A program made the position numbers and the translations under genes. The notes beneath the pieces were generated by a model. The model was not told where the DNA came from. It was given only the letters and a program-made list of their open reading frames with translations, and did not search any database. Source: Pythium myriotylum (taxonomy: Eukaryota > Oomycota > Peronosporomycetes > Pythiales > Pythiaceae). Taken from it: DNA of 64,000 nucleotides. Below are positions 49,979 through 63,437 of this stretch, in pieces. How positions within the stretch are numbered: the first letter of the stretch is position 1; each line of letters begins with the position of its first letter. The DNA lies in NCBI GenBank assembly GCA_023091665.1, contig JALJCQ010000022.1, positions 1 through 64,000 of the forward strand. Reading direction: 5' to 3'.

Positions 49979-52900
49979 ATGAGCCCAAGCCCAGCCGACT
50001 CTGCCTCCACCGACTTCGCCTCCCCAGCCTTCGCCATGGATTCGACCACCCCAGCCCGCATCAACAAGTTCGACGGAACCAACTTCCACACATGGAAGTT
50101 CAAGATGCAGATGGTGCTCGAAGAACGCGACGTCTGGGAAGTTGTCTGTGGAGAGGTCAAACTCGAGCAGTGCCAGACCGACGCGGACCGAGCCCTCTTC
50201 AAGAAGAAGTCTCGCAAGGCGCTCGCGATGATCTGTCTCGCGATGGAAGACTCGCAGCTCCCGCTGGTTCGGTCGGCGAGTGGTGCGCAAGATGCATGGT
50301 CAAGACTGGAAGAACACTTCGAGAAGAAGAGCCTTGCCAACAAGCTCTTTCTTCGTCGTCGTTTCTTCACGACCATGATGGAAGAAGGTGACGATGTGCT
50401 CACGCACATCAACAAGCTCAAGACCCTGGCGGAGCAACTCGACGCAGTCGGCGCTCCGGTCAGCGAAGACGACTTGGTGATCACGCTTCTCGGCAGTCTC
50501 AGCGAGTCGTACCAGTTCCTCATCACGGCGTTGGAGTCGCGTGTCGACGCGCTCACGTGGGAACTCGTGACGTCTCGGCTGCTCCATGAAGACATGAAGC
50601 GCAAGGAGCAAGGTGGCGACGGAGCCACGCTTGGCCAAGCGTTCATGACAAGTGACGCGAAGCCCAAGGGCCGTGCAGTCAAGAAGACTGGCACGTGCAA
50701 CTACTGCGGCAAGATCGGTCATTGGGCCGCGGAGTGCCACTCGCGTGTCAAGGACAACGGCAACGGCAACGGCAACTCCGGCGGCAACGGCAACGGCAAC
50801 GGCAACTCCGGCGGCAACGGCAACGGAAACGGAAACGGCAACCCTCGGCAACGGTTCCAGCGAGCGAACCTTGCGCGAGATGAAGACCCCGGCGAGTACC
50901 TGTTCTCGGTCGGGAAGACCCAAGGCAAGTCGAGTCAATCCACGGCGTGGTTGGTCGACTCGGGTGCGACTCAGCACATGTCGCGAACCAAGCAGTTCAT
51001 GATGAACTACAAGAAGATTGACCCAGTCGACGTGCATCTGGCCGATGATGGCACGGTCCAAGCGGTTGGCGTGGGAGACATTCTCATGTCGATGAAGACT
51101 CCAAGCGGTGTCAAGAAGGGTTTGCTCACCAACGTGTGGCATATCCCCAAGCTCAGCCGCAACCTGTTCTCGGTCGGAAGATTCACGGAGGACGTTGCTC
51201 CCGTGACGTTCGACAAGGACGGTTGCTTCGTCGTTCTCAAGGGCGCCAAGCGGACCATCGGCACTCGTATCGGCAAGGGTCTGTTCAAGCTCAACATGTC
51301 TCCAGTGTCGATTGAAGCAGCCCACGCCGCCAGTACAAGACGAGGTCGCGCCATGTCCAAGTCGTACCTGTGGCACCTCCGACTCGGTCACATCGGCTTC
51401 AGCGGTCTCGAAGCCATCGTCAAGAAGGACCTCGCCGACGGACTCGACATTGGGTCTGTGCAAGAGTGGGAGGTCTGTGAAGGCTGTGCACTCGGCAAGC
51501 TGACTCGCGTCAAGTTCCAGTCGGGCACGACCAAGCGGTCTGCGAATCTGCTTGACGTCGTGTACAGCGATGTGGCCGGCCCCATGAAGACTCCGACTTT
51601 CGGCGGCATGAAGTACTTCGCCACGTTCACCGACGACAAGTCTCGACTGTGCAAGTTGTACCTCATGCGGTCCAAGGACGAAGTCTACGACAAGTTCGTC
51701 GAGTTCGTCAACTGGGCCGAGAACCAAACCGGTCGTCGAGTCAAGGTGCTTCGAACCGACGGCGGCGGCGAGTACCAGTCGGCCAAACTTGCCAAGTTCT
51801 GCCGCAAGCGTGGCATCGAGCACGACGTCACGCCGCCATACACGCCTCAGTTGAACGGTGTGGCGGAGCGCATGAACCGAACCATCGGTGAGTGTGGTCG
51901 TTGCAAGCTCCACCATGCCAACTTGTCCGACGAGTACTGGGGCGAAGCCGTCATGACTGCAGTCGAAGTTCGCAACCGACTTCCGACCCGCGCTCAAGAC
52001 TTGTACAAGTCGCCGTACGAAGAATGGTACGGGAAGAAGCCCTTGCTCGCCAACTTCAAGGTGTTCGACTGCCATGCGTACGTCCACGTGCCCAAGGAGA
52101 AGCGGTCGAAGTTCGACGCCCGAGCCATCTTGTGTCGGTTCCTCGGCTACTCGGACCACGAGAAAGCGTATCGGTTTGAAGAAATCGCAACCGGTCGGAT
52201 CGTCATCAGTCGAGACGCGCAGTTCATGGAAGACACGTTCGACGACGGCAAGCGCGAAGAACCCTGGAGCAAGTCCGTCGAGTTCCGCGACGAGGATGAT
52301 GATCAAGATCAAGATGAAGCAACCGACAACCAAGATGATGAAGACATGGGTGAGCAGCCAGCCTCACCAGCACCAAGTCAGCGCAGCTACGAGCGACCGG
52401 AGTGGCAACAGGGCCAGCGGTCGCAGCGTCCAGCAGCACCAGCATCGGCCCAGCAGCCGAATGTCGACTACGCACCGGGGTCCAAGCGCCACTCTCGCAC
52501 GCACTCGCTCGAGAACCTGGCTGAACCGCCAGTTGAGAAGCGCTACGGACGTGTTGGACGCACAAGTGGTGCGACTCCACCACCCACGCAAGGTCCAAGG
52601 ACATCGCTCGAAGATCTGTCTGCACTGCTCACGTCGATCGAAGAGGAAGGCGTAGAAGATGAAGACGAAGAAGGCGAAGACGTGCAAGAACAAGGGGGAG
52701 AAGACCAAGATTACGAAGAGTTTGCTCTCGTCGTGAATTCAGGGGGAGAGTTGCCGACATCGTTCAAGTCGGCGATGGAATCCGACGACGCCAGCAACTG
52801 GAAGGAAGCCTGCGACTCGGAGCTCGAGTCGCTCAAGAAGAACGAGACCTGGGACCTAGTCCCTTTGCCAGCCGGACGCAAGGCCATCACCAGCAAGTGG

Positions 52901-54376
52901 GTGTTCAAGGTCAAGGAAACCGCCGAAGGACTCGTCGAACGGTACAAGGCTCGACTCGTTGCCAAGGGGTTCCTGCAGAAGTACGGCATCGACTTCGAAG
53001 AGACGTTCGCACCCGTCGCCAAGTTCACGTCGATCCGCACCATCCTCAGCATCGCCGCTCGACACAAGCTCATGATCCATCAGATGGATGTCAAGACGGC
53101 GTTCCTGAACGGCAACCTCGACGAAGAAATCTACATGAAGCAGCCCGAAGGCTTCGTCGACCAGCGCCAACCCGACTACGTGTGCAAGCTCAAGCGCTCG
53201 CTCTACGGTCTCAAGCAGTCGCCACGCATGTGGAACCAGACCATCGACGCCTTCATGCGCAAGGTCGGCTTCACCAAGTGCGAGATGGACCACTGCGTGT
53301 ACGTCAAGCGGAGCGGCTCAGCGATGATCTTCGTGGTGATCTACGTCGACGACCTCATCCTCGCCTGCAACAGCCTCGAGTTGCTCACGGCGACCAAGCG
53401 TGCACTCAGCGAACGCTTCGAGATGTCCGACCTCGGCGAACTCAAGTACTGCCTCGGCATGGAAGTTGATCAAGACCCCAAGTCCGGCGACGTGACCATG
53501 CGGCAGACCAAGTTCCTGCAGTCGATCCTGACCAAGTTCGGCATGCAAGACTGCAAACCAGTGAGGACTCCTCAAGACCCCGGGCTGAAGCTGACCAAGG
53601 CCATGTGTGAAGGTGGTTGCAAGCACGAAGACACCATGAAGAACGTGCCGTACCGAAGTGCAGTCGGCGCACTCATGTACCTCATGGTCGGCACTCGACC
53701 AGACCTCGCAGCGGCAGTCGGCACACTCAGCCAGTTCGCCGCGGACCCGTGTCCAACACACTGGCAAGCTCTCAAGCGTGTGCTCCGGTATCTGCAAGCG
53801 ACTCCGACCTACGGCCTGCAGTTCTCGGCATCGAACGACGGAAGACTGGTCGGCTACTCCGACGCCGACTGGGGTGGCGACATCGAGTCACGTCGAAGCA
53901 CCAGCGGCTACGTGTTCATGCTCAACGGCGGATGCATCAGCTGGCGCAGCAAGAAGCAGCGAACTGTCGCCCTCTCCTCGACCGAAGCAGAGTACATGGC
54001 TCTATCGGAAGCAATCCAAGAAGCCGTGTGGCTCAAGGCATTCCTGTGCGAACTCGGCGAAGTTACAAGCGACCAAGCACTCACGGTGTACGAAGACAAC
54101 CAAGGTGCCATCGCGTTGGCCAAGAACCCCGAGTTCCACAAGCGCACCAAGCACATCGACATTCGCTACCACTTCGTTCGTGAGAAGGTCGAGGACGGCC
54201 AAGTGTGTCTGCAGTATTGCCCGACCCAAGACATGCTTGCCGACATCATGACCAAGCCGATCCCCACCGTCCAGTTCGACGTGCTCCGCACCAAGCTTGG
54301 TGTTCAAGACGCAGTCGAGTCGAGGGGGAGTGTTGAAGATGATGCGCCTCGAACCCAGCGTCATCATTCCAGTTGA
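49979..54376 (+). CDS. gag-pol: Family A gag-pol polyprotein, intact, longest NG spacer
   Basis: 1,465 codons. CCHC 240-253 is followed by the longest NG-rich spacer in the window, with two NSGG interruptions (about 258-290). Then DSGA 327-330, integrase D531/D594/E630, a tail with [18 protein letters not shown] 1122-1125 and RNase H D1295/E1336/D1373. A Gly-to-Asp change ([10 protein letters not shown] for [10 protein letters not shown]) downstream of the integrase core is shared with the copy at 54693 and might impair folding. Stop at 54374-54376 in the 3' LTR. Confidence 0.95.
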   Translation: MSPSPADSASTDFASPAFAMDSTTPARINKFDGTNFHTWKFKMQMVLEERDVWEVVCGEVKLEQCQTDADRALFKKKSRKALAMICLAMEDSQLPLVRSASGAQDAWSRLEEHFEKKSLANKLFLRRRFFTTMMEEGDDVLTHINKLKTLAEQLDAVGAPVSEDDLVITLLGSLSESYQFLITALESRVDALTWELVTSRLLHEDMKRKEQGGDGATLGQAFMTSDAKPKGRAVKKTGTCNYCGKIGHWAAECHSRVKDNGNGNGNSGGNGNGNGNSGGNGNGNGNGNPRQRFQRANLARDEDPGEYLFSVGKTQGKSSQSTAWLVDSGATQHMSRTKQFMMNYKKIDPVDVHLADDGTVQAVGVGDILMSMKTPSGVKKGLLTNVWHIPKLSRNLFSVGRFTEDVAPVTFDKDGCFVVLKGAKRTIGTRIGKGLFKLNMSPVSIEAAHAASTRRGRAMSKSYLWHLRLGHIGFSGLEAIVKKDLADGLDIGSVQEWEVCEGCALGKLTRVKFQSGTTKRSANLLDVVYSDVAGPMKTPTFGGMKYFATFTDDKSRLCKLYLMRSKDEVYDKFVEFVNWAENQTGRRVKVLRTDGGGEYQSAKLAKFCRKRGIEHDVTPPYTPQLNGVAERMNRTIGECGRCKLHHANLSDEYWGEAVMTAVEVRNRLPTRAQDLYKSPYEEWYGKKPLLANFKVFDCHAYVHVPKEKRSKFDARAILCRFLGYSDHEKAYRFEEIATGRIVISRDAQFMEDTFDDGKREEPWSKSVEFRDEDDDQDQDEATDNQDDEDMGEQPASPAPSQRSYERPEWQQGQRSQRPAAPASAQQPNVDYAPGSKRHSRTHSLENLAEPPVEKRYGRVGRTSGATPPPTQGPRTSLEDLSALLTSIEEEGVEDEDEEGEDVQEQGGEDQDYEEFALVVNSGGELPTSFKSAMESDDASNWKEACDSELESLKKNETWDLVPLPAGRKAITSKWVFKVKETAEGLVERYKARLVAKGFLQKYGIDFEETFAPVAKFTSIRTILSIAARHKLMIHQMDVKTAFLNGNLDEEIYMKQPEGFVDQRQPDYVCKLKRSLYGLKQSPRMWNQTIDAFMRKVGFTKCEMDHCVYVKRSGSAMIFVVIYVDDLILACNSLELLTATKRALSERFEMSDLGELKYCLGMEVDQDPKSGDVTMRQTKFLQSILTKFGMQDCKPVRTPQDPGLKLTKAMCEGGCKHEDTMKNVPYRSAVGALMYLMVGTRPDLAAAVGTLSQFAADPCPTHWQALKRVLRYLQATPTYGLQFSASNDGRLVGYSDADWGGDIESRRSTSGYVFMLNGGCISWRSKKQRTVALSSTEAEYMALSEAIQEAVWLKAFLCELGEVTSDQALTVYEDNQGAIALAKNPEFHKRTKHIDIRYHFVREKVEDGQVCLQYCPTQDMLADIMTKPIPTVQFDVLRTKLGVQDAVESRGSVEDDAPRTQRHHSS

Positions 54377-54688
54377 AGCTCGGCAGTTGAAGCTCGGCTG
54401 TAGAAGATTCTCCTGCAGAAGATTCTCCGTGGAAGATTCTCCTGCAGAAGATTCGACATGTGGAAGATTCTCCGTCTGGTTCTGGTTTGAATCCAGTGCC
54501 ACCCATCGACTTCGTTGAAGTATCCACGAAGTCAGTCTATGTTTGCATATGTTTACGATAGATAGGACATACATTTGATTATGGTAGCGTAGGACACACA
54601 CAGACGGCTTAGAGGTAGCAGTAGCGAACTAAGTCCCGATCAATTCACTTTGCATTTTGCATCCCACCAACCAAGCGACCTTCCAACA
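54331..54688 (+). repeat. Family A LTR (+), shared by copies 49616-54688 and 54331-58753
   Basis: 358 bp. Polypurine tract on the left, primer-binding site on the right, no target duplication between the two copies: a second head-to-tail dimer with one shared LTR. Confidence 0.95.
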
Positions 54689-57600
54689 GGTTATGAGCCC
54701 AAGCCCAGCCGACTCTGCCTCCACCGACTTCGCCTCCCCAGCCTTCGCCATGGATTCGACCACCCCAGCTCGCACCAACAAGTTCGACGGAACCAACTTC
54801 CACACATGGAAGTTCAAGATGCAGGTGGTGCTCGAAGAACGCGACGTCTGGGAAGTTGTCTGTGGAGAGGTCAAACTCGAGCAGTGCCAGACCGACGCGG
54901 ACCGAGCCCTCTTCAAGAAGAAGTCTCGCAAGGCGCTCGCGATGATCTGTCTCGCGATGGAAGACTCGCAGCTCCCGCTGGTTCGGTCGGCGAGTGGTGC
55001 GCAAGATGCATGGTCAAGACTGGAAGAACACTTCGAGAAGAAGAGCCTTGCCAACAAGCTCTTTCTTCGTCGTCGTTTCTTCACGACCATGATGGAAGAA
55101 GGTGACGATGTGCTCACGCACATCAACAAGCTCAAGACCCTGGCCGAGCAACTCGACGCAGTCGGCGCTCCGGTCAGCGAAGACGACTTGGTGATCACGC
55201 TTCTCGGCAGTCTCAGCGAGTCGTACCAGTTCCTCATCACGGCGTTGGAGTCGCGTGTCGACGCGCTCACGTGGGAACTCGTGACGTCTCGGCTGCTCCA
55301 TGATGACATGAAGTGCAAGGAGCAAGGTGGCGACGGAGCCACGCTTGGCCAAGCGTTCATGACAAGTGACGCGAAGCCCAAGGGCCGTGCAGTCAAGAAG
55401 ACTGGCACGTGCAACTACTGCGGCAAGATCGGTCATTGGGCCGCGGAGTGCCACTCGCGTGTCAAGGACAACGGCAACGGCAACGGCAACTCCGGCGGCA
55501 ACGGCAACGGCAACGGAAACGGCAACCCTCGGCAACGGTTCCAGCGAGCCAACCTTGCGCGAGATGAAGACCCCGGCGAGTACCTGTTCTCGGTCGGGAA
55601 GACCCAAGGCAAGTCGAGTCAATCCACGGCGTGGTTGGTCGACTCGGGTGCGACTCAGCACACGTCGCGAACCAAGCAGTTCATGATGAACTACAAGAAG
55701 ATTGACCCAGTCGACGTGCATCTGGCCGATGATGGCACGGTCCAAGCGGTTGGCGTGGGAGACATTCTCATGTCGATGAAGACTCCAAGCGGTGTCAAGA
55801 AGGGTTTGCTCACCAACGTGTGGCATATCCCCAAGCTCAGCCGCAACCTGTTCTCGGTCGGAAGATTCACGGAGGACGTTGCTCCCGTGACGTTCGACAA
55901 GGACGGTTGCTTCGTCGTTCTCAAGGGCGCCAAGCGGACCATCGGCACTCGTATCGGCAAGGGTCTGTTCAAGCTCAACATGTCTCCAGTGTCGACTGAA
56001 GCAGCCCACGCCACCAGTACAAGACGAGGTCGCGCCATGTCCAAGTCGTACCTCTGGCACCTCCGACTCGGTCACATCGGCTTCAGCGGACTCGAAGCCA
56101 TCGTCAAGAAGGACCTCGCCGACGGACTCGATATCGGGTCTGTGCAGGAGTGGGAGGTCTGTGAAGGCTGTGCACTCGGCAAGCTGACTCGCGTCAAGTT
56201 CCAGTCGGGCACGACCAAGCGGTCTGCGAATCTGCTTGACGTCGTGTACAGCGATGTGGCCGGCCCCATGAAGACTCCGACTTTCGGCGGCATGAAGTAC
56301 TTTGCCACCTTCACCGACGACAAGTCTCGACTGTGCAAGTTGTACCTCATGCGGTCCAAGGACGAAGTCTACGAGAAGTTCGTCGAGTTCGTCAACTGGG
56401 CCGAGAACCAAACCGGTCGTCGAGTCAAGGTGCTTCGAACCGACGGCGGCGGCGAGTACCAGTCGGCCAAACTTGCCAAGTTCTGCCGCAAGCGTGGCAT
56501 CGAGCACGACGTCACGCCGCCATACACGCCTCAGTTGAACGGTGTGGCGGAGCGCATGAACCGAACCATCGGTGAGTGTGGTCGTTGCAAGCTCCACCAT
56601 GCCAACTTGTCCGACGAGTACTGGGGCGAAGCCGTCATGACTGCAGTCGAAGTTCGCAACCGACTTCCGACCCGCGCTCAAGACTTGTACAAGTCGCCGT
56701 ACGAAGAATGGTACGGGAAGAAGCCCTTGCTCGCCAACTTCAAGGTGTTCGACTGCCATGCGTACGTCCACGTGCCCAAGGAGAAGCGGTCGAAGTTCGA
56801 CGCCCGAGCCATCTTGTGTCGGTTCCTCGGCTACTCGGACCACGAGAAAGCGTATCGGTTTGAAGAAATCGCAACCGGTCGGATCGTCATCAGTCGAGAC
56901 GCGCAGTTCATGGAAGACACGTTCGACGACGGCAAGCGCGAAGAACCCTGGAGCAAGTCCGTCGAGTTCCGCGACGAGGATGATGATCAAGATCAAGATG
57001 AAGCAACCGACAACCAAGATGTTGAAGACATGGGTGAGCAGCCAGCCTCACCAGCACCAAGTCAGCGCAGCTACGAGCGACCGGAGTGGCAACAGGGCCA
57101 GCGGTCGCAGCGTCCAGCAGCACCAGCATCGGCCCAGCAGCCGAATGTCGACTACGCACCGGGGTCCAAGCGCCACTCTCGCACGCACTCGCTCGAGAAC
57201 CTGGCTGAACCGCCAGTTGAGAAGCGCTACGGACGTGTTGGACGCACAAGTGGTGCGACTCCACCACCCACGCAAGGTCCAAGGACATCGCTCGAAGATC
57301 TGTCTGCACTGCTCACGTCGATCGAAGAGGAAGGCGTAGAAGATGAAGACGAAGAAGGCGAAGACGTGCAAGAACAAGGGGGAGAAGACCAAGATTACGA
57401 AGAGTTTGCTCTCGTCGTGAATTCAGGGGGAGAGTTGCCGACATCGTTCAAGTCGGCGATGGAATCCGACGACGCCAGCAACTGGAAGGAAGCCTGCGAC
57501 TCGGAGCTCGAGTCGCTCAAGAAGAACGAGACCTGGGACCTAGTCCCTTTGCCAGCCGGACGCAAGGCCATCACCAGCAAGTGGGTGTTCAAGGTCAAGG

Positions 57601-58753
57601 AAACCGCCGAAGGACTCGTCGAACGGTACAAGGCTCGACTCGTTGCCAAGGGGTTCCTGCAGAAGTACGGCATCGACTTCGAAGAGACGTTCGCACCCGT
57701 CGCCAAGTTCACGTCGATCCGCACCATCCTCAGCATCGCCGCTCGACACAAGCTCATGATCCATCAGATGGATGTCAAGACGGCGTTCCTGAACGGCAAC
57801 CTCGACGAAGAAATCTACATGAAGCAGCCCGAAGGCTTCGTCGACCAGCGCCAACCCGACTACGTGTGCAAGCTCAAGCGCTCGCTCTACGGTCTCAAGC
57901 AGTCGCCACGCATGTGGAACCAGACCATCGACGCCTTCATGCGCAAGGTCGGCTTCACCAAGTGCGAGATGGACCACTGCGTGTACGTCAAGCGGAGCGG
58001 CTCAGCGATGATCTTCGTGGTGATCTACGTCGACGACCTCATCCTCGCCTGCAACAGCCTCGAGTTGCTCACGGCGACCAAGCGTGCACTCAGCGAACGC
58101 TTCGAGATGTCCGACCTCGGCGAACTCAAGTACTGCCTCGGCATGGAAGTTGATCAAGACCCCAAGTCCGGCGACGTGACCATGCGGCAGACCAAGTTCC
58201 TGCAGTCGATCCTGACCAAGTTCGGCATGCAAGACTGCAAACCAGTGAGGACTCCTCAAGACCCCGGACTCAAGCTGACCAAGGCCATGTGCGAGGGTGG
58301 TTGCAAGCACGAAGACACCATGAAGAACGTGCCGTACCGAAGTGCAGTCGGCGCACTGATGTACCTCATGGTCGGCACTCGACCAGACCTCGCAGCGGCA
58401 GTCGGCACACTCAGCCAGTTCGCCGCGGACCCGTGTCCAACACATTGGCAAGCTCTCAAGCGTGTGCTCCGGTATCTGCAAGCGACTCCGACCTACGGCC
58501 TGCAGTTCTCGGCATCGAACGACGGAAGACTGGTCGGCTACTCCGACGCCGACTGGGGTGGCGACATCGAGTCACGTCGAAGCACCAGCGGCTACGTGTT
58601 CATGCTCAACGGCGGATGCATCAGCTGGCGCAGCAAGAAGCAGCGAACTGTCGCCCTCTCCTCGACCGAAGCAGAGTACATGGCTCTATCGGAAGCGATC
58701 CAAGAAGCCGTGTGGCTCAAGGCGTTCCTGTGCGAACTCGGCGAAGTTGCAAG
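54331..58753 (+). mobile_element. Family A element truncated at its 3' end within RNase H
   Basis: 5' LTR 54331-54688 and interior 54689-58753, then broken at GCAAG (58749-58753) by an inverted LTR. The 3' LTR and polypurine tract are missing. Confidence 0.92.
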
Positions 58754-58802
58754 TGTTGGAAGGTCGCTTGGTTGGTGGGATGCAAAATGCAAAGTGAATT
58801 GA
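54693..58802 (+). pseudogene. Family A gag-pol, nearly complete, lacking the RNase H C-terminus
   Basis: It is open from [10 protein letters not shown] through Gag, CCHC, protease, integrase (D521/D584/E620) and RT (YVDD) into RNase H. It is cut at 58753 after the STEAEY motif and CELGEVAS, so the last catalytic Asp (YEDNQ) is lost; 16 codons of antisense LTR follow to a stop at 58800-58802. It carries SGATQHTSR (Met to Thr) next to the protease motif and the [10 protein letters not shown] change. [10 protein letters not shown] shows it belongs to the subtype also seen at 23858 and 32618. Confidence 0.93.
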
Positions 58803-59111
58803 TCGGGACTTAGTTCGCTACTGCTACCTCTAAGCCGTCTGTGTGTGTCCTACGCTACCATAATCAAATGTATGTCCTACCTATCGTAAACATATGCAAA
58901 CATAAACTGACTTCGTGGATACTTCAACGAAGTCGATGGGTGGCACTGGATTCAAACCAGAACCAGACGGAGAATCTTCCACATGTCGAATCTTCTGCAG
59001 GAGAATCTTCCACGGAGAATCTTCTGCAGGAGAATCTTCTACAGCCGAGCTTCAACTGCCGAGCTTCAACTGGAATGATGACGCGGGGTTCGAGGCGCAT
59101 CATCTTCAACA
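58754..59111 (-). repeat. Family A LTR (-), 3' LTR of the inverted copy ending near 63708
   Basis: 358 bp with an extra CTGCAGGAGAATC block like the LTR at 54331. It is followed by the inverted polypurine tract. Confidence 0.95.
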
Positions 59112-62100
59112 CTCCCCCTCGACTCGACTGCGTCTTGAATACCAAGCTTGGTGCGGAGCACGTCGAACTGGACGGTGGGGATCGGCTTGGTCATGATGTC
59201 GGCAAGCATGTCTTGGGTCGGGCAATACTGCAGACACACTTGACCGTCCTCGACCTTCTCACGAACGAAGTGGTAGCGAATGTCGATGTGCTTGGTGCGC
59301 TTGTGGAACTCGGGGTTCTTGGCCAACGCGATGGCACCTTGGTTGTCTTCGTACACCGTGAGTGCTTGGTCGCTTGTAACTTCGCCGAGTTCGCACAGGA
59401 ATGCCTTGAGCCACACGGCTTCTTGGATTGCTTCCGATAGAGCCATGTACTCTGCTTCGGTCGAGGAGAGGGCGACAGTTCGCTGCTTCTTGCTGCGCCA
59501 GCTGATGCATCCGCCGTTGAGCATGAACACGTAGCCGCTGGTGCTTCGACGTGACTCGATGTCGCCACCCCAGTCGGCGTCGGAGTAGCCGACCAGTCTT
59601 CCGTCGTTCGATGCCGAGAACTGCAGGCCGTAGGTCGGAGTCGCTTGCAGATACCGGAGCACACGCTTGAGAGCTTGCCAGTGTGTTGGACACGGGTCCG
59701 CGGCGAACTGGCTGAGTGTGCCGACTGCCGCTGCGAGGTCTGGTCGAGTGCCGACCATGAGGTACATGAGTGCGCCGACTGCACTTCGGTACGGCACGTT
59801 CTTCATGGTGTCTTCGTGCTTGCAACCACCTTCACACATGGCCTTGGTCAGCTTCAGCCCGGGGTCTTGAGGAGTCCTCACTGGTTTGCAGTCTTGCATG
59901 CCGAACTTGGTCAGGATCGACTGCAGGAACTTGGTCTGCCGCATGGTCACGTCGCCGGACTTGGGGTCTTGATCAACTTCCATGCCGAGGCAGTACTTGA
60001 GTTCGCCGAGGTCGGACATCTCGAAGCGTTCGCTGAGTGCACGCTTGGTCGCCGTGAGCAACTCGAGGCTGTTGCAGGCGAGGATGAGGTCGTCGACGTA
60101 GATCACCACGAAGATCATCGCTGAGCCGCTCCGCTTGACGTACACGCAGTGGTCCATCTCGCACTTGGTGAAGCCGACCTTGCGCATGAAGGCGTCGATG
60201 GTCTGGTTCCACATGCGTGGCGACTGCTTGAGACCGTAGAGCGAGCGCTTGAGCTTGCACACGTAGTCGGGTTGGCGCTGGTCGACGAAGCCTTCGGGCT
60301 GCTTCATGTAGATTTCTTCGTCGAGGTTGCCGTTCAGGAACGCCGTCTTGACATCCATCTGATGGATCATGAGCTTGTGTCGAGCGGCGATGCTGAGGAT
60401 GGTGCGGATCGACGTGAACTTGGCGACGGGTGCGAACGTCTCTTCGAAGTCGATGCCGTACTTCTGCAGGAACCCCTTGGCAACGAGTCGAGCCTTGTAC
60501 CGTTCGACGAGTCCTTCGGCGGTTTCCTTGACCTTGAACACCCACTTGCTGGTGATGGCCTTGCGTCCGGCTGGCAAAGGGACTAGGTCCCAGGTCTCGT
60601 TCTTCTTGAGCGACTCGAGCTCCGAGTCGCAGGCTTCCTTCCAGTTGCTGGCGTCGTCGGATTCCATCGCCGACTTGAACGATGTCGGCAACTCTCCCCC
60701 TGAATTCACGACGAGAGCAAACTCTTCGTAATCTTGGTCTTCTCCCCCTTGTTCTTGCACGTCTTCGCCTTCTTCGTCTTCATCTTCTACGCCTTCCTCT
60801 TCGATCGACGTGAGCAGTGCAGACAGATCTTCGAGCGATGTCCTTGGACCTTGCGTGGGTGGTGGAGTCGCACCACTTGTGCGTCCAACACGTCCGTAGC
60901 GCTTCTCAACTGGCGGTTCAGCCAGGTTCTCGAGCGAGTGCGTGCGAGAGTGGCGCTTGGACCCCGGTGCGTAGTCGACATTCGGCTGCTGGGCCGATGC
61001 TGGTGCTGCTGGACGCTGCGACCGCTGGCCCTGTTGCCACTCCGGTCGCTCGTAGCTGCGCTGACTTGGTGCTGGTGAGGCTGGCTGCTCACCCATGTCT
61101 TCATCATCTTGATCTTCATCATCGCGGAACTCGACGGACTTGCTCCAGGGTTCTTCGCGCTTGCCATCGTCGAATGTGTCTTCCATGAACTGCGCGTCTC
61201 GACTGATGACGATCCGACCGGTTGCGATTTCTTCAAACCGATACGCCTTCTCGTGGTCCGAGTAGCCGAGGAACCGACACAAGATGGCTCGGGCGTCGAA
61301 CTTCGACCGCTTCTCCTTGGGCACGTGGACGTACGCATGGCAGCCGAACACCTTGAAGTTGGCGAGCAAGGGCTTCTTCCCGTACCATTCTTCGTACGGC
61401 GACTTGTACAAGTCTTGAGCGCGGGTCGGAAGTCGGTTGCGAACTTCGACTGCAGTCATGACGGCTTCGCCCCAGTACTCGTCGGACAAGTTGGCATGGT
61501 GGAGCTTGCAACGACCACACTCACCGATGGTTCGGTTCATGCGCTCCGCCACACCGTTCAACTGAGGCGTGTATGGCGGCGTGACGTCGTGCTCGATGCC
61601 ACGCTTGCGGCAGAACTTGGCAAGTTTGGCCGACTGGTACTCGCCGCCGCCGTCGGTTCGAAGCACCTTGACTCGACGACCGGTTTGGTTCTCGGCCCAG
61701 TTGACGAACTCGACGAACTTCTCGTAGACTTCGTCCTTGGACCGCATGAGGTACAACTTGCACAGTCGAGACTTGTCGTCGGTGAAGGTGGCGAAGTACT
61801 TCATGCCGCCGAAAGTCGGAGTCTTCATGGGGCCGGCCACATCGCTGTACACGACGTCAAGCAGATTCGCAGACCGCTTGGTCGTGCCCGACTGGAACTT
61901 GACGCGAGTCAGCTTGCCGAGTGCACAGCCTTCACAGACCTCCCACTCCTGCACAGACCCGATATCGAGTCCGTCGGCGAGGTCCTTCTTGACGATGGCT
62001 TCGAGTCCGCTGAAGCCGATGTGACCGAGTCGGAGGTGCCAGAGGTACGACTTGGACATGGCGCGACCTCGTCTTGTACTGGTGGCGTGGGCTGCTTCAG

Positions 62101-63433
62101 TCGACACTGGAGACATGTTGAGCTTGAACAGACCCTTGCCGATACGAGTGCCGATGGTCCGCTTGGCGCCCTTGAGAACGACGAAGCAACCGTCCTTGTC
62201 GAACGTCACGGGAGCAACGTCCTCCGTGAATCTTCCGACCGAGAACAGGTTGCGGCTGAGCTTGGGGATATGCCACACGTTGGTGAGCAAACCCTTCTTG
62301 ACACCGCTTGGAGTCTTCATCGACATGAGAATGTCTCCCACGCCAACCGCTTGGACCGTGCCATCATCGGCCAGATGCACGTCGACTGGGTCAATCTTCT
62401 TGTAGTTCATCATGAACTGCTTGGTTCGCGACATGTGCTGAGTCGCACCCGAGTCGACCAACCACGCCGTGGATTGACTCGACTTGCCTTGGGTCTTCCC
62501 GACCGAGAACAGGTACTCGCCGGGGTCTTCATCTCGCGCAAGGTTCGCTCGCTGGAACCGTTGCCGAGGGTTGCCGTTTCCGTTGCCGTTGCCGTTGCCG
62601 CCGGAGTTGCCGTTGCCGTTGCCGTTGCCGCCGGAGTTGCCGTTGCCGTTGCCGTTGTCCTTGACACGCGAGTGGCACTCCGCGGCCCAATGACCGATCT
62701 TGCCGCAGTAGTTGCACGTGCCAGTCTTCTTGACTGCACGGCCCTTGGGCTTCGCGTCACTTGTCATGAACGCTTGGCCAAGCGTGGCTCCGTCGCCACC
62801 TTGCTCCTTGCGCTTCATGTCTTCATGGAGCAGCCGAGACGTCACGAGTTCCCACGTGAGCGCGTCGACACGCGACTCCAACGCCGTGATGAGGAACTGG
62901 TACGACTCGCTGAGACTGCCGAGAAGCGTGATCACCAAGTCGTCTTCGCTGACCGGAGCGCCGACTGCGTCGAGTTGCTCGGCCAGGGTCTTGAGCTTGT
63001 TGATGTGCGTGAGCACATCGTCACCTTCTTCCATCATGGTCGTGAAGAAACGACGACGAAGAAAGAGCTTGTTGGCAAGGCTCTTCTTCTCGAAGTGTTC
63101 TTCCAGTCTTGACCATGCATCTTGCGCACCACTCGCCGACCGAACCAGCGGGAGCTGCGAGTCTTCCATCGCGAGACAGATCATCGCGAGCGCCTTGCGA
63201 GACTTCTTCTTGAAGAGGGCTCGGTCCGCGTCGGTCTGGCACTGCTCGAGTTTGACCTCTCCACAGACAACTTCCCAGACGTCGCGTTCTTCGAGCACCA
63301 TCTGCATCTTGAACTTCCATGTGTGGAAGTTGGTTCCGTCGAACTTGTTGATGCGAGCTGGGGTGGTCGAATCCATGGCGAAGGCTGGGGAGGCGAAGTC
63401 GGTGGAGGCAGAGTCGGCTGGGCTTGGGCTCAT
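59066..63433 (-). CDS. gag-pol: Family A gag-pol polyprotein, intact
   Basis: 1,455 codons on the minus strand from the ATG at 63431-63433 ([10 protein letters not shown]). CCHC 240-253, long NG spacer with two NSGG units, DSGA 327-330, integrase D531/D594/E630, a shortened acidic tail ([12 protein letters not shown]), YVDD 1112-1115, RNase H D1285/E1326/D1363. The stop lies in the LTR at 58754-59111. It combines [10 protein letters not shown] with YGKKPLL/FDARAIL, so it is mosaic relative to other copies. Catalytic residues are intact; expression would depend on a folded-back, U3-truncated LTR. Confidence 0.95.
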   Translation of the reverse strand: MSPSPADSASTDFASPAFAMDSTTPARINKFDGTNFHTWKFKMQMVLEERDVWEVVCGEVKLEQCQTDADRALFKKKSRKALAMICLAMEDSQLPLVRSASGAQDAWSRLEEHFEKKSLANKLFLRRRFFTTMMEEGDDVLTHINKLKTLAEQLDAVGAPVSEDDLVITLLGSLSESYQFLITALESRVDALTWELVTSRLLHEDMKRKEQGGDGATLGQAFMTSDAKPKGRAVKKTGTCNYCGKIGHWAAECHSRVKDNGNGNGNSGGNGNGNGNSGGNGNGNGNGNPRQRFQRANLARDEDPGEYLFSVGKTQGKSSQSTAWLVDSGATQHMSRTKQFMMNYKKIDPVDVHLADDGTVQAVGVGDILMSMKTPSGVKKGLLTNVWHIPKLSRNLFSVGRFTEDVAPVTFDKDGCFVVLKGAKRTIGTRIGKGLFKLNMSPVSTEAAHATSTRRGRAMSKSYLWHLRLGHIGFSGLEAIVKKDLADGLDIGSVQEWEVCEGCALGKLTRVKFQSGTTKRSANLLDVVYSDVAGPMKTPTFGGMKYFATFTDDKSRLCKLYLMRSKDEVYEKFVEFVNWAENQTGRRVKVLRTDGGGEYQSAKLAKFCRKRGIEHDVTPPYTPQLNGVAERMNRTIGECGRCKLHHANLSDEYWGEAVMTAVEVRNRLPTRAQDLYKSPYEEWYGKKPLLANFKVFGCHAYVHVPKEKRSKFDARAILCRFLGYSDHEKAYRFEEIATGRIVISRDAQFMEDTFDDGKREEPWSKSVEFRDDEDQDDEDMGEQPASPAPSQRSYERPEWQQGQRSQRPAAPASAQQPNVDYAPGSKRHSRTHSLENLAEPPVEKRYGRVGRTSGATPPPTQGPRTSLEDLSALLTSIEEEGVEDEDEEGEDVQEQGGEDQDYEEFALVVNSGGELPTSFKSAMESDDASNWKEACDSELESLKKNETWDLVPLPAGRKAITSKWVFKVKETAEGLVERYKARLVAKGFLQKYGIDFEETFAPVAKFTSIRTILSIAARHKLMIHQMDVKTAFLNGNLDEEIYMKQPEGFVDQRQPDYVCKLKRSLYGLKQSPRMWNQTIDAFMRKVGFTKCEMDHCVYVKRSGSAMIFVVIYVDDLILACNSLELLTATKRALSERFEMSDLGELKYCLGMEVDQDPKSGDVTMRQTKFLQSILTKFGMQDCKPVRTPQDPGLKLTKAMCEGGCKHEDTMKNVPYRSAVGALMYLMVGTRPDLAAAVGTLSQFAADPCPTHWQALKRVLRYLQATPTYGLQFSASNDGRLVGYSDADWGGDIESRRSTSGYVFMLNGGCISWRSKKQRTVALSSTEAEYMALSEAIQEAVWLKAFLCELGEVTSDQALTVYEDNQGAIALAKNPEFHKRTKHIDIRYHFVREKVEDGQVCLQYCPTQDMLADIMTKPIPTVQFDVLRTKLGIQDAVESRGSVEDDAPRTPRHHSS

Positions 63434-63437
63434 AACC

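Larger units (their letters stand above)
49616..54688 (+). mobile_element. Complete family A Copia element (plus strand), shares its 3' LTR with the next copy
   Basis: LTR 49616-49974, interior 49975-54330, LTR 54331-54688. The two LTRs are different variants (array type versus one with an extra CTGCAGAAGATTC block), which argues against their being an original pair. Confidence 0.92.
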